From the NCBI GenBank assembly GCA_019188255.1, contig JAETXT010000001.1, forward strand, positions 1,426,001 through 1,490,000: DNA of 64,000 nt. The letters are read 5' to 3'. The number at the start of each line of letters is the position of its first letter. Position 1 is the stretch's first letter. This DNA is from Verticillium longisporum (lineage: Eukaryota > Ascomycota > Sordariomycetes > Glomerellales > Plectosphaerellaceae). A model generated the notes under the pieces. The model did not search any database. It saw only the letters and a program-made list of their open reading frames with translations, and was not told the DNA's origin. The translations under genes and the position numbers were made by a program. Shown here one piece after another: positions 1 through 11,098 of the stretch.

Positions 1-1564
1 GCTGAGGGGCAACGGTAAGGTAGGTATACAGGCAAGGCTGGCGGGTGCGAGAAAGGCACAAGAGGTAGCCAGAGCTTGTTGGGAGATAATTGCGGTCGCG
101 CGAGGTCGTGTTGATTGGCGGCCGACAGGTGTATCGCGACAAGGAGAGGGTAGATGTTCTGGCTTGTCGTGACGATGACACCGCCTTCTGAATCGATGGA
201 CAGGTTTGTTAAGGAAGGAGCAGAATAGTGGCAGGAGTCAATGGGAGACACCTTGCTCCCGGGTTTGGGGGGGAAGGCGTTTGAATGTTCGGTGGGGAGG
301 GGATGGAGTTCGCCTCGCGAACGAGCGGCCGCAGTGTCGGGGAGTGTGACGTGGTGAGGAAGATGATGGGTGGTGCTGCAGGGCACAGGCCAAGCCAGAG
401 GCGGGTGTTCGATGAGGGGCGCCAGAGAGAAGCACACCCATTCGGCTTGGGAGGCGAAGGCACTCAAGGAAGGCCTGATGCACAATTATATCGAGGTGAG
501 GTGGGATGCGAGGGGCAGGCGAAAGGGGGAGACCCTTGGTGTATTTTTGGCCTGATTCGACCTCGAGTTGGGCTTGAGCTGCGGAAGTGGTGTTGTCGGG
601 GAGAATGCTGGGAGTTGGAGTCGCAGTTGTTTGCGGGGCCAACGTGAGGTGTGCGACAACACGGAGCCAACTAGACCCCCGGTGCTCTCTCTCTCTGTCT
701 CCTGGCTAGGTAGGTCAGGTACCTTAGGTAGGTACCTTAGGTAGAGCTGAGAGCTGGGTGACCCTGTGGAATAGCAGGGGACTCGTGGTAAGATATGGGG
801 CAAGCCTCTAGTACCTCAGGTACCTGGGAAGGTAGGGTGAGCTCCTCGACGACGAGCCGGGGGATGTCCGGCAATTTGTCGTGCGCAGCAGGTCGCAAAA
901 GACCAGAGAATCAAACGAAAAGAAATGAAAAGGCTTGTTTGTAGTTCTCAGGATCGAGGTCGATGCTGATCACGCCTTGGGCTGATCTGGACATTCAGGA
1001 ACACCTACAGGTAACGGTAAGAGGAACCCCCCTAGGTGCACTTGGCGACGGCAAATTGAGGTAGTGGGAGTGGAAAGGGAAGGGGGGGATTGAGGGAGGC
1101 AGGTACCATGTACTGGCCAATCTCCCTCTCGTCAATGCACTGGTAAAGATTGCACCTAAACTGTTAGAAGGTACATTGGACACGATCCCACGCGGCCAGT
1201 AGGGGGTGTATTTGGTGGACTGGTGCACGGGCCATATGTCACGGGATTTGGCAGCTTCTTTGATTGGGGCCAGTTACAGTGCGCGTTGTCAAAGGACGGC
1301 GAGACACTGTATGCTTGGCAATCACTTCTTCAGCAATTCTTGCCCGTTCGATGTAAGCCTGGCTCATCGACAACCCGAACGAACGCCTTCTCAGCCAAGC
1401 CGTCTATTTCATTCTGTTCAGAACCTGCGTTCCCTCAGTGGGAGATGAGCACGTCAAGCGAGCGAGCTCCCCGGCGCCCAGTGGCATCGTTCAGAGATGT
1501 GTGAACCAGGGTAATCCTCTAGCACCAACAATATTGATACCTAACATATCCTCCATATTGCAAG
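1..1564. other. Intergenic region upstream of the TFIIIC gene
   Basis: No gene can be supported. Short overlapping open frames exist on both strands at 209-803, but they are low-complexity, Pro/Ser-rich on the minus strand, and have no recognisable domain or splice structure. Copies of the AGGTACCT-type motif lie at about 707-745 and 811-835. The last 200 bases presumably hold the promoter and 5' leader of the gene starting at 1565. Confidence 0.5.
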
Positions 1565-3935
1565 ATGCAGAATCCCAACGACGCCGCATATCGGGCAGCT
1601 GACCACTCGCGAAAGGGTGCCATGGAACACGCCTTGGCGAAAGCAGCAGCGAGGTCGGAAAACATTCTTGGCTCATCTGAATCTGAATCCACGTCAAGCT
1701 CAGAGAGCGACATCTTTGATGACGAGGCGCGCAGGCACCCGATTCCCAAGCGTGTCCTATCGGCAGTCGAAGTTCCGATGATTGTCATGAATCTCGACCG
1801 GGCTGAAAAGGCGTTTGGAAGAATCACCAGTTTCCAGAACGTGCTCGACTTGGATCGCCTGAGCATCCCCTTCTATCTCAACCCAGAGAGTCCTTTCAGG
1901 AGACCTGTCATGTCGCATAACGCCGCTACACATAACGTTGTGCTCAAAATCACTGTTCCCAAGAGAACAGGGAGGAAACGTAAGAAAGGCTCCAGCGGCC
2001 CCTTTGAGGGCGAGTCGAACGCGATGGAGCCTGGGGGTGTGGATGCACCCTCGTCCCACGTATGCTCCAAGGCACGAGAAGATAATCCAAGAGTCTTGCG
2101 CCGGAAGCTACAAGACAACATCGACGACTACCGTGTTGAGCCGGTTGGCCTTGTGAAGGGCACGCACCGATTTCGAGGTTTGACACCGTGTGCTTGGTAG
2201 ATAGGCCCATGACTGACATCACGCAGGCCCAGCTGACTTTCAATGGAACATGGACGAGTCACCGTTTATCAAGCGATTTCAAGAGGGCGTCATGTCTGGC
2301 GACCTTAACAAGATGCGAGAGTTCAAATTCAACGAGGGAACAGATCTGGGTCCGAATGTTGAACTCATCCCACCTCCCCAATGGGCTACAAGCGCCCTGC
2401 CTTTCAATTACACGTACGAGCAGAATCCATACGTGCGTCCGGAGATGGACCCAAGCGGCAAGCAAACACTGGTCAACACACAGATGCCTGTCTTGGTCGG
2501 ATATTTCCTCAGTGCCGACCAGTACCCCGTACCAACCGGCCCGCAGTTCGAATATGATGGCGGTGACCCTGAGGTCGAGATGTGCATCACCCTCTCCAAG
2601 GAGCTTATGGAGGACAGGCCTATATGGACACGAAGATCGCTCCTAAACGCCCTCGGAACCAAGGTCCGCAACGCACACATCGTCAAACGCTGTGCGGGCT
2701 TTGCAGGATATCAGTTTCGAGGTGGGCCGTTCCGTGATTCCATCATCAAGTACGGCGTCGATCCTCGGTCTGATCCAAGCTTTCGCAAATACCAAACTGT
2801 CATCTTCAATTTACGCAAGCTGCAGCCGGGATATGCCGGCGAGACATGGCAAGGCCTTCGCAGTATCCGCACCGAAGCCCGACAGCAGATGGGCGACAAT
2901 TTCAACAGCCACGTCTTTGACGGCAAATCGTTTTGGTCCGATGGCAAGATCTGGCAGGTCTGTGACATCACCGACCCAGTCATTGCACGGATCGTAAACG
3001 AGTCTCCCGTGCGACCCGAGTGTAGCATCTTAACGAGCGGGTGGTTCCACGGAGCCACGTGGGCGAAGCTCAAAGCTGTTATGAAGACAAAGATGATGGC
3101 AGTTCAATTTGGACGCAAGTTCCCCGATGAGGCGTTCGATGCAGTGTTTGAGGTGCGGGATACAACGCCCCCGCCCAACTCGTCAGCCGTGCGGATCCCT
3201 GTCCCTGATCTGAAGCTCACAGACGACGAAATGCGAGAGATTTACGGTCGAAACTGGAAGCAACCCAAGAAGAAGAAGACGCACGGGTTTGACTACCGCG
3301 TGCCTGGACAGAACAAGCGCGGGCCGCGGCTCAAAAGCGTGGCTGAAGTCGATGGCGAAGACAACGAGCCGCTCGAAGGAGACAGCGGGCCGAATAGATA
3401 CCATTCTGCACATGAGACGGCCCGCGCCCTAGCCGGCAGAGACGAGCAGACATCAGATCACAGCCGAGATGACCATGTCAAGATCGATCCGAACCTGAGG
3501 GGCATTTTGCAGGAGGACGGAGAACCCGACGAGGATGAGGAAGAGGAAAGCATCCTGGCGCAATTAACAGGGTCGGCTGGCCAAAATGATGCGAGCAGAC
3601 CGCCGTATGCCGACCGGAGCTTCTACGTTCCCATGGAAGGCGAGGCCGAAGAGACGGGTAACGAGTATGACGAGGATGACGATGAGGAGGAAGACGACGA
3701 AGAAGACGACGATGACGATTACGTGGCTTTCGGGGCTAATCGCTTCGGCGGGCCACCAAAACGACAGGCAGATGCTCTCAGGGACACGGACGTTGAAATG
3801 ACAGCAGGGGGATATGACGAGGATGAAGACGAGGAGGACGAGGACGAGGAAGGAGAGGAAGAAGCAGACGACGATGAGGTCGAGACTGAAGAGGTTACGG
3901 GGAGCGGTGTTGGACCCCGAGGGCCGTCCTTATAA
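1565..3935 (+). CDS. sfc1: Transcription factor TFIIIC subunit (tau95/Sfc1/GTF3C5 family)
   Basis: Subunit of TFIIIC, which binds the internal A-box of tRNA genes and recruits TFIIIB and RNA polymerase III in the nucleus. Two exons: 1565-2177 and 2227-3935, intron 2178-2226 (49 nt, GTTTGA...CGCAG). Splicing gives HRFRG|PADFQWNMD, the family's conserved signature, and a protein of about 773 residues. The N-terminal domain begins near residue 75 (LDRAEKAFGRITSF); the basic stretch KRTGRKRKK lies near residue 140; the conserved core is at about 230-490, including PIWTRRSLLNAL and a PYFCYTF-like RGGPFRDSIIKYG segment. The last 140 residues are a long Asp/Glu-rich tail typical of the family. ATG at 1565 is the first in frame. 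The reading frame is intact. I am sure of the family; the gene symbol follows the fission-yeast name. Confidence 0.9.
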
Positions 3936-5084
3936 CCAGGTTGCCGAGAAGGCCACAGATCGCCGGCCAAAATACTGGCTTGACGAGTCATCCAGGCAGT
4001 ACCACAATGCGAATAAGGATGGAAGCAGATTAGAGGACATGTTGGTGGTTGTTCAGCCAGCTAAGCCAGCGGTGGTTGTCCAGATAGGACACCGACCAGT
4101 CCCAATACGAACACCGACTGTGAGTCAGCCCCCATTCCCCGCCAAGACTTATGTAGCATGTAGCAGAGGGCCAATCCAACGGCTTGTATCGACTGGCTGC
4201 CTTGGGAATATTGTTCTAGACCTATTGATCAACACTTGTGCCCTTGTACCTTGGCTCGCTTGGCTCGGTACCTGGGTTCGTTGCCTTGCCCAGAAGACCT
4301 CGCGTTCCCAAAACCGACAACAGAGGCTATGCAAGTAGGTGGCGACTGATGATGACAGCCCCACCACACTGCCTTGTAACGCAACGATGAAAAGAGAGAC
4401 GTCATCTGCTTGCCTGCTGGCTTTTTTTCAAAGACAATATGGCATTTTGCGAGTGAGGCAGTCCAGGCATCGATTCACAGGATTGCATTCACAATATCGC
4501 AACCCGCCCCAAAACCTTATACACAAGATACTGCATGCAGATCATTTTGCCTTGCGGTTGGTCATAAGTCAAGTGAACTTTGCTGCCTAGAGAGAGTACT
4601 TCATTACAAAGGCGTTCAAGTTATAATTCATCATCCAGCCTAAGTTCCCTCTTCGTCACTCGCCTCTTCCCAGTCTTCATAGTTCATAGAACGTATGATC
4701 CTTCATAATACCAGGATCACTAGGAGCTATATAGACATCAAAGCATCGAGTTAAACTACCAGCCCAAGACCGAATAAGGGTGAACGGCGACAAAGGCCGG
4801 ACGATTACAAGAGCTGGAAGACAAGGAGCTCCGGACATTGGAACTGGGCAAGTGGCCGGACGACGGGGCAAGTGGCCGGACGACCAGACGACCGAGCGAC
4901 CGGACGACCCGACAACCTGACATCGTGAACGCCGGCTACAACCAATCAGCCGGGCCGAAGACGGGAAAGACGGGAAGCTGCGCGAAACCGGGCAAGGCCT
5001 ACAAAAAGGTTGAACGAAGAAACTCGGAGACGTGAGATTACAAGGCCAACCAGCAACAACAACACCACAAGCAGGGTGGCCGTG
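3936..5084. other. Intergenic region between TFIIIC subunit and BCS1-like gene
   Basis: No supported gene. The first few hundred bases are the 3' flank of the TFIIIC gene. The segment 4846-4912 carries a short tandem repeat, listed separately, that lies 170-240 bases upstream of the start of the next gene. Confidence 0.5.
4846..4912. repeat. Short tandem repeat, 20-bp period decaying to CGACC units
   Basis: The unit GGGCAAGTGGCCGGACGAC occurs at 4846-4864 and again at 4866-4884, a 20-base period. It is followed by a run of degenerate ACGACC/GCGACC/GGACGACC units to about 4912. It sits in the putative promoter of the BCS1-like gene. A loosely similar CCGGACGGAGA pair occurs at 7077-7096, just after the same gene. 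Confidence 0.7.
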
Positions 5085-6997
5085 ATGGACCTTAAGGAGA
5101 TCCTCTACGGCCTCTTCGGCCCAAACAGCACAGTAGATGCTTGTGCTGGGAGTCCATCGACGGCATCAACTTCTGGTACCTTTAACAGCCATGGGCGACT
5201 TCCCAAGAACCCCCTTCTGGACGCCCTGGCTCCTCTGCTTGGAGGCCAGCTCAGTCCTCTCCTCCGCGCCTTGAATCTCGCCAACAACATCCTCGGCGCC
5301 CGTCTTGGCCTGCCCATCGACCCCTCATTCCTCTTGACCCTCGCCGTCGCCGCCTGGGCCATCAACCGCTTTGCCCGGCAGCTTTACCACGCCCTTGCTG
5401 TGATTGTAACAGCTCATTTCATGGCATCCATCACCGTGGCGTCGACAGACGAAATCTATGTTCATATGATGAAGTGGCTCGCCGTTCAGCCGTTGGTCAC
5501 GACGTCTCGCTCACTCATGGTCGAGACCGCCGCTCATTCCGCCTGGGAAGATGACGAGGATCAGATAGAAGCCCTACAACTTCGCACGATTGCGGGCGGC
5601 GGCGATGAAAAGTATCTCAACTTCTCCAACCAGCAGGCCAACGCACCCCTCGCTTCGTGCCAGCAATTGGTCTCCACGGCTTCTGGTATGGACGTCGCTA
5701 CTTCCGCCTGCAGCGGAAGCACCAGTCGTTCCTCGACGATAACTCTGGAGGAGCTCGTGGCTCGACCGGCACGACCCTGGAGAAAGAAGAGGTCCTCGTC
5801 ATCTCCTGCTTCGGCCGTTCAACCACACCTATTAAGACTCTCCTCCAGGCCGTCAAGCAGCATTACTACAGCGACCACGTCGCCCGCACCACCATCAAGC
5901 GGCCCTCGCCCCAGCCCCTCCGCCGCTTCAACGGTCGCAACTGGGCGACTGTGGCAGTTCGTCCCGTCCGCGGCCTTCGCACGGTCATCCTCGACGCCGC
6001 TCAAAAGTCGACTGTCCTCGCCGATATGAACGAGTACCTCCATCCGGCGACCCCGCGCTGGTACGCTAACCGCGGTATCCCTCTTCGCCGCGGTTATCTA
6101 TTCCACGGACCTCCTGGCACCGGCAAGACGTCTCTGTCGTTTGCCCTCGCCGGCGTGTTCGGTCTCGACATCTACGTCATCAGTCTGCTCGAGCCCACTC
6201 TCTCCGAAGAAGATCTCGGCACCCTCTTCAGCAGCCTGCCCCGGCGCTGCGTCGTCCTCCTCGAAGACATTGACGCCGCCGGCCTCCGCCGCCCACAAGA
6301 AGAGATAGAGGAAGAGGAAGCAAGCGAAGCACCAGCCACAGACAAGAAGACCCGCCCAGGCCGCGGTCCGCGCGCGAGCGTCAACGGCGACAAGGAGTCC
6401 GCATCACACGACCAGCCTGCAGCCCACCGCCGTCGCGAAGACTGGAAGGTCTCCGACCTCGCCCGCGCCCTCAAGGCGCCCGGCGCCGGCGGCGACGACC
6501 GCAAGGGTATCTCCCTCTCCGGTCTCCTCCACGCCATCGACGGCGTCGCATCCCAGGAAGGCCGCGTCCTCGTCATGACGACCAATCACCCCGAGGCCCT
6601 CGACGCCGCGCTCATCCGGCCGGGTCGCGTCGATCTGCAGGTCGCCTTTGGAAACGCCACGAGCGAGCAGGCGCGCGAGCTGTTCGAGCGTATGTACGAG
6701 GCAGATGCCGCAAAGAACGACGCTGCCGTCGAGAAGAGCGCCGAGGCGACGCAGAACGGACAGGCGGAGGACAAGGGAGCCGAGGTCGGCGGCGGCGACG
6801 GCGTCGACGGCCTGTCACACATTGCGGCCGCGTTTGGCAGCAAAATCGACGACGGGCTTCTCAGCCCAGCGGAGATTCAGGGATTCCTGCTCAAGAGGAA
6901 GAAGGATCCCAAGAAGGCGCTGCGGGAGACGGATCGCTGGGTGGAGGCGATGAAGGCGCAGAAGGAGAACAAGACAAAGGTCCTCACTGTCCAGTGA
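5085..6997 (+). CDS. BCS1-like AAA ATPase, one-base frame break at 5646-5649
   Basis: Member of the mitochondrial chaperone BCS1 family of AAA ATPases; BCS1 translocates the Rieske protein in complex III assembly, but fungi carry many BCS1-like paralogues of unknown role. No intron is needed. The N-terminal part has a hydrophobic segment near residues 85-125 followed by the BCS1-specific domain (QIEALQLRTIAGGGDEKYLNF). The AAA part has Walker A GPPGTGKTS, Walker B VVLLEDIDAAG and the RPGRVD arginine finger. Between Walker B and sensor 1 there is a charged insert of about 70 residues. The frame breaks at the CCCC run at 5646-5649: one more C gives ...NAPPRFVPAIGLHGFW, the expected join. Total is about 636 residues. 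The start at 5085 is the first ATG in the frame. Either a sequencing error or a real frameshift. Confidence 0.85.
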
Positions 6998-7602
6998 TCT
7001 CTGGGAGAGTTTACAGCATCGGCATGAGTTCCAGGACGCAAGAAGAAGCATTAGCATTAGCATCAAAGTACAACGACCGGACGGAGACCGGACGGAGACG
7101 AGACGACGACCTGCCAAGGAGGCAACTTTGGCTTTGGGTTTCAAGGAATTGCTTCAATAGAAGTCTTTATGAGGTTATCTTCTTTGCACCATGGGACGAG
7201 GACAAGGGAATAAGGAAAAGGCATCAGATTGAAGACTCACTTGTGCTTCTTTGGCACAGCGATGATCACGTTCATAACATTGCACCGCATCAATAACCAA
7301 ATCAAACATGGGATTCGTCTTAACCAGTGCTTCGAATTGAGTTAATAAGCCTAAGCTGCCGTCCCATGATTGGGTTCAACAGTGAGTGCACCTTTGTATC
7401 AGTCTTGTTCACGATACATGACTTGAAATGAATAGCTTCCGTCGGAAAAGCGCTCTCTCAGCTCAGCCCCTTTGACATGATGCTTCCCATAATAAACTAC
7501 AGAAAAGATCCAGACCGAAACAAAACGCCGACATGCCCGGCCGGCGCATGGTATATTCATGACTCCTCTCCCCTTCCCCTTGAGCAAAATAAGAGCAACA
7601 CT
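6998..7602. other. Convergent 3' flanks, no gene
   Basis: Intergenic sequence between two convergent genes, the BCS1-like gene ending at 6997 and the palmitoyltransferase ending at 7603. No coding feature is visible; it presumably holds both 3' untranslated regions. Confidence 0.5.
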
Positions 7603-9270
7603 TTAGTCGAGATCATCATCCACCGTTGACGCCCGTCGGTCAAAGCCTGTCCCGCCTATGGACGGGCTGGTACTGTTGCTGCTGTGTTTCCTCAGCAGCC
7701 CGCTCGCGCCGCCGCGGCCCCAGCCCCCGTTCGTCACGAGGTTCATGGCCCTGTTTTCTGCGGCCTCGGCGTCATCTTCGGGGCTGTGGCCCTCGTCGTC
7801 TGTGGCGAAGAGGTCGTCTTCGATCGCCTTGCCTCTGGGGCTGAGCTTGCGCATGGAGACGGCATCCTGCATCTCGTCTGCGTACAGGTTGGGGTCACGG
7901 CCCAGTACACGGTCGGCCTTGGAGGGTGTTTTCCGGCCGGTGAGTGTCGAGGGCGAGGGCGCTGGTGCCTGGTTGAAGTGGCGGCCCGCACCGGCCGGAG
8001 GGTTGGGACGTAGGAACTGGGGCGGCGCATCGTCGGAGCCCCATCCAGCATTGACTTCACGGGCGCGCTGAGCCTCGCGATCCCGCCTGATGCGATCTTG
8101 GGCGGCAACCCACTTGGGGCTGGCCTCCCACGACCACCCATTTCCAGTCGTGTTGCAAATGGGAAAGGCCCAAAGCCAAGGCGTGGGACCAAAGAGGTGG
8201 AGGAGGTTTCGCTTGGCGCCGAGGTCGAAGGCGTTGGGGAGCTTCTCCGAGTCCTGTTCATCGAGGTAGTCCTCATAGCGCTTCCGGGCGTTGTGTCTCT
8301 CGACCTCCTCGTAGGATTGGAATGCGGGACGCTGGCCGTCAAGACCGGGCCCACCCGAGCGGTACTCCTCACCCTCTTCAGGGCGAGTGATGCCCGGGAG
8401 AGCGTTGGCGTGAACGTCAAGCAGCTGCTGCCCATATTGCGGCAGCGGAACACCGCGAATATTGTTCGTCTGCATAGCTCGGCGGATAGGCGAGAGGTAG
8501 CGTGTCTTCTCGAGACACTCGATGGTGGTCTGGCCTCGGCTGGCTAGCAGTATATGCCAGCCAGTGAACGCTCCGACAACGATGCCGATGATGCCCGACA
8601 CGACGCTCAGAATGATAAAGTTGATGGGGAGCAGCGTGTCTACGTATGTAGTGTTGTTGACAATCTCGACGTAGACCCAGCTACCAGAGACGGCGAAGGA
8701 GTAAAAACACAGGATTGTCGTATAGATCAGGAACAACAGGAAAGCTTTGTGGTTCTTCAATCCGATGCACGTGGCCAGCCAAGGACAGTGGTGATCCATC
8801 TTGAGAACACACTTGCGGCAGCTAGAACAGTGATGGGCGCGATCAGGCTTCCTGGCTTGGCATTTCTTGCAGAAACGCACTTCACCATTGGACTTGACGG
8901 TGAAGGAAGTGGCGGTTGGCGGGGCTTCGGTTGGTAACTCGGCGTAGCCATTGTCGTTGGTGGTGCTGCCAGGGTTTGTGAAGACGGCAGTTGTGTAGGA
9001 CCAGTTGAGAAGTCCATATATAAGGAGCGCGACGAAGGATGAGCCGTTGCCAATACGAGTCGGTCAGTGCTGTTGGATCCAGTCGAACGGACGTCTAGGG
9101 GTGGGCTGCCACCCACCTAGCCAAGCTACCTTGGTTTTGCACGAGCCAATGTTGACGTCAACACAGCCGGCCCATGTGGTGAGTCCGTACACGAAAAGGA
9201 GAGGGAAGTAGGTCAGGGAAGTGCAGCAGCAGCGCTCGATCCTGCGTGCCCACCGACGAATCCCAGCCAT
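7603..9270 (-). CDS. pfa3: DHHC palmitoyltransferase, Pfa3 type
   Basis: Protein S-acyltransferase that attaches palmitate to cysteines of membrane proteins; yeast Pfa3 acts on Vac8 at the vacuole. Exon 1 is 9117-9270 and exon 2 is 7603-9050, giving about 533 residues, the usual length for fungal Pfa3. Two N-terminal membrane segments (FPLLFVYGLTTW and FVALLIYGLLNWSY) precede the cysteine-rich domain at about 108-157 with the DHHCPW active site near 136-141, two more membrane segments, and the TTIE motif near 225. The C-terminal half is hydrophilic. The only intron that gives a continuous conserved protein (KVAWLG|NGSSF) starts GTGGGT, contains CACTGAC, but ends TATTG instead of AG (9051-9116). 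A canonical-acceptor alternative, 9070-9129, puts an in-frame TGA at 9064-9066. The acceptor is therefore non-canonical, mutated, or missing a base. Confidence 0.85.
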
Positions 9271-9893
9271 GGTGAAGGATGTTGGTGATGCGGGTCGAGT
9301 AGAGTCCATCAGCAGACAGGGGACGAAGTGCGAAGTGCAAGGAGAAAGTCTCTCATAGCGTGGACAGGAAAGCGGAAAGAAATTTGTGTTATCGTCGCAT
9401 GGAGGCACTGCAGATGTTGTGCGGCGTCAGAAAGCGAATGCCGGAAACTCCGTAAGGTAGGTGATGGTAGATGGTTGATGGCCACGCGGACGATCCAACC
9501 TTCAATGGAAATGGAAGCTTCGGTATCTGATACCAGAACAATCAGGGAATCAGGGGTCCCTGAGAGAGGGCCAGGGGGCGAGGCTGGTGCTGACCAACAC
9601 CTAGGCCAGGTTGTGGCGGTGCAAGTTCAAGGGCCAGATGTCAAGTCGTACCGGTAATCTGGGACACGCGTCGCTGGCCAGCGTGGTGGACGTCACTTCC
9701 AATTCTTGAGCAGCATGATCACACTGTAGCGCATTGTGTTTGACTTTTCCTACGGGTCTTTTCATTTCTCTGCTTGAGCTATTTTTACGCGTCCTTGGTC
9801 CTAACGAGGCCAAGGGCGGAAAATACTTTGTTTGCTAACCGAGGAGCTATATCTTGTTGTTGGCCCTGTGCACTCAAAATTCGGCACCTCGAT
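9271..9893. other. Intergenic region between Pfa3 and zinc-finger gene
   Basis: Holds the upstream region of the palmitoyltransferase gene (reading left) and the 3' flank of the zinc-finger gene. No coding or RNA feature recognised. Confidence 0.4.
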
Positions 9894-11098
9894 CTACCAT
9901 TCTGCATCCTTGACCTCATGAGTGCGCCAGTAGTCGGCGCGCTCAGAGAGCTTGATTGAGCCTGGCTGGACACCGACGACAGCGTTGGGTTTACGACTTA
10001 CTTTGCCGTACTGAATAAGGGCCTCGTTGGTGACCTCATACTTGATGGTTGTATCGGAGTGCTGTCCTACGGCGTCCATGACACCGGCAGTGAGCTGGGC
10101 CAGAAACGGCCGATACTTTGCCGAAGTTCGGATATTGCAGCGCGTTGACTGGGACTCGGCATGTTGGGTCATGGCCGTGACACCGACGAAGAAACGAAGA
10201 CACGCCGGGCATTGAAGTCTGTCACCGGTGCCGTGCATACCGCGGGTCACCAGATGGGTCGTGATCGCAACGGCAGAATCAAACGACTGTGGGCATCCCT
10301 TCATTGGACATTCAAACAGGTTGTTGAAGTCATTGAAGTACTTCTCGGCATTGAAATCCCGATGATTCGGATCATGGATAGCTGCGAGGTATTCTGATTT
10401 TGCGTTGGGTCGTGTCGCCTCAGCCAGTTGTTCGGATGTTGGTCTCTGTACGGCAGCCGCATTTGGAAAAAGGTTCTCCTGTCGTCCCCATGCATCAGTG
10501 AGACCTTGACCGCCAGGTTTCTGACGTGCGGGACCTGGCTCGCCTGGTTTGGCAGCAATGGGAAGGCATCAGGAGCAAACGAAAGCCTGTTAGCCGGGGC
10601 TTGGTTCTCGGCAGGGTGTCGGACCCAGTCGTGTGCATTGCCCGCGTTCGAGTCGGCTTTGTCTGAATCTGATTCGGTCAGGCTGAGCTTCTCCAAGGCC
10701 AACGGCATGGCAAGTTTCTTCGAGCGATAGGCGTCTAGAGCAGACTTTGGGATGACAGAGCATTCCTCATACTCGAGGTGTCCCATGAGACCACCAGCTC
10801 GGGCAAAACTGGCATCGCATCCTGGGCATTTCAGGTCCTGCTCCCTTCCGTGGGCCTGGTGCGGCAGAGTCAACACTGAGGGACGTTCTCTCGGGACCCT
10901 GGGTTGTCAACGCTGAAGACTCACCTGTTTCACATGGTGTACCATGACAATGACCGAGCCAAACGTAAGGCCGCAGGTAGCACAGTGGACGTGAGAGCCA
11001 TCCTCTTGATATTTCTCTTCTCGATGCGTTTGCAACGACTTCCAGCTCTTGAACGTCGCACTGCACTGCAGGCAGGGATGGGCAGCAGAGGCAGGCAT
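9894..11098 (-). CDS. C2H2 zinc-finger protein, one-base frame break near 10560
   Basis: Fungal C2H2-type protein of unknown function, probably nucleic-acid binding. Exon 1 is 10925-11098; intron 10856-10924 (69 nt, GTGAGT...CACCAG) joins HHVKQ to AHGREQDLKCPGC in phase. Cys/His pairs are visible at CLQC...H, CATCG...HH, CPGC...H, the CPMKGC finger and CPACLRFF...H near the C-terminus. The frame changes at the GGG run 10560-10562 (CCC on the coding strand): one extra C joins ...FAPDAFP to IAAKPGEPGPARQ and keeps the whole C-terminal half, including the last two fingers, in frame. The stop is TAG at 9894-9896. ATG 11098 is chosen because an in-frame stop lies a few codons upstream. A spliced upstream exon cannot be excluded. 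Confidence 0.75.

Noticed and set aside
285..647. Open frames on both strands in the first kilobase
   Set aside because: Low-complexity, no domain, no splice structure and several competing overlapping frames; looks like chance in GC-rich DNA.
9064..9066. In-frame TGA as proof that the Pfa3-type gene is dead
   Set aside because: The stop only appears with the canonical acceptor at 9070; the better protein comes from an intron that removes it.
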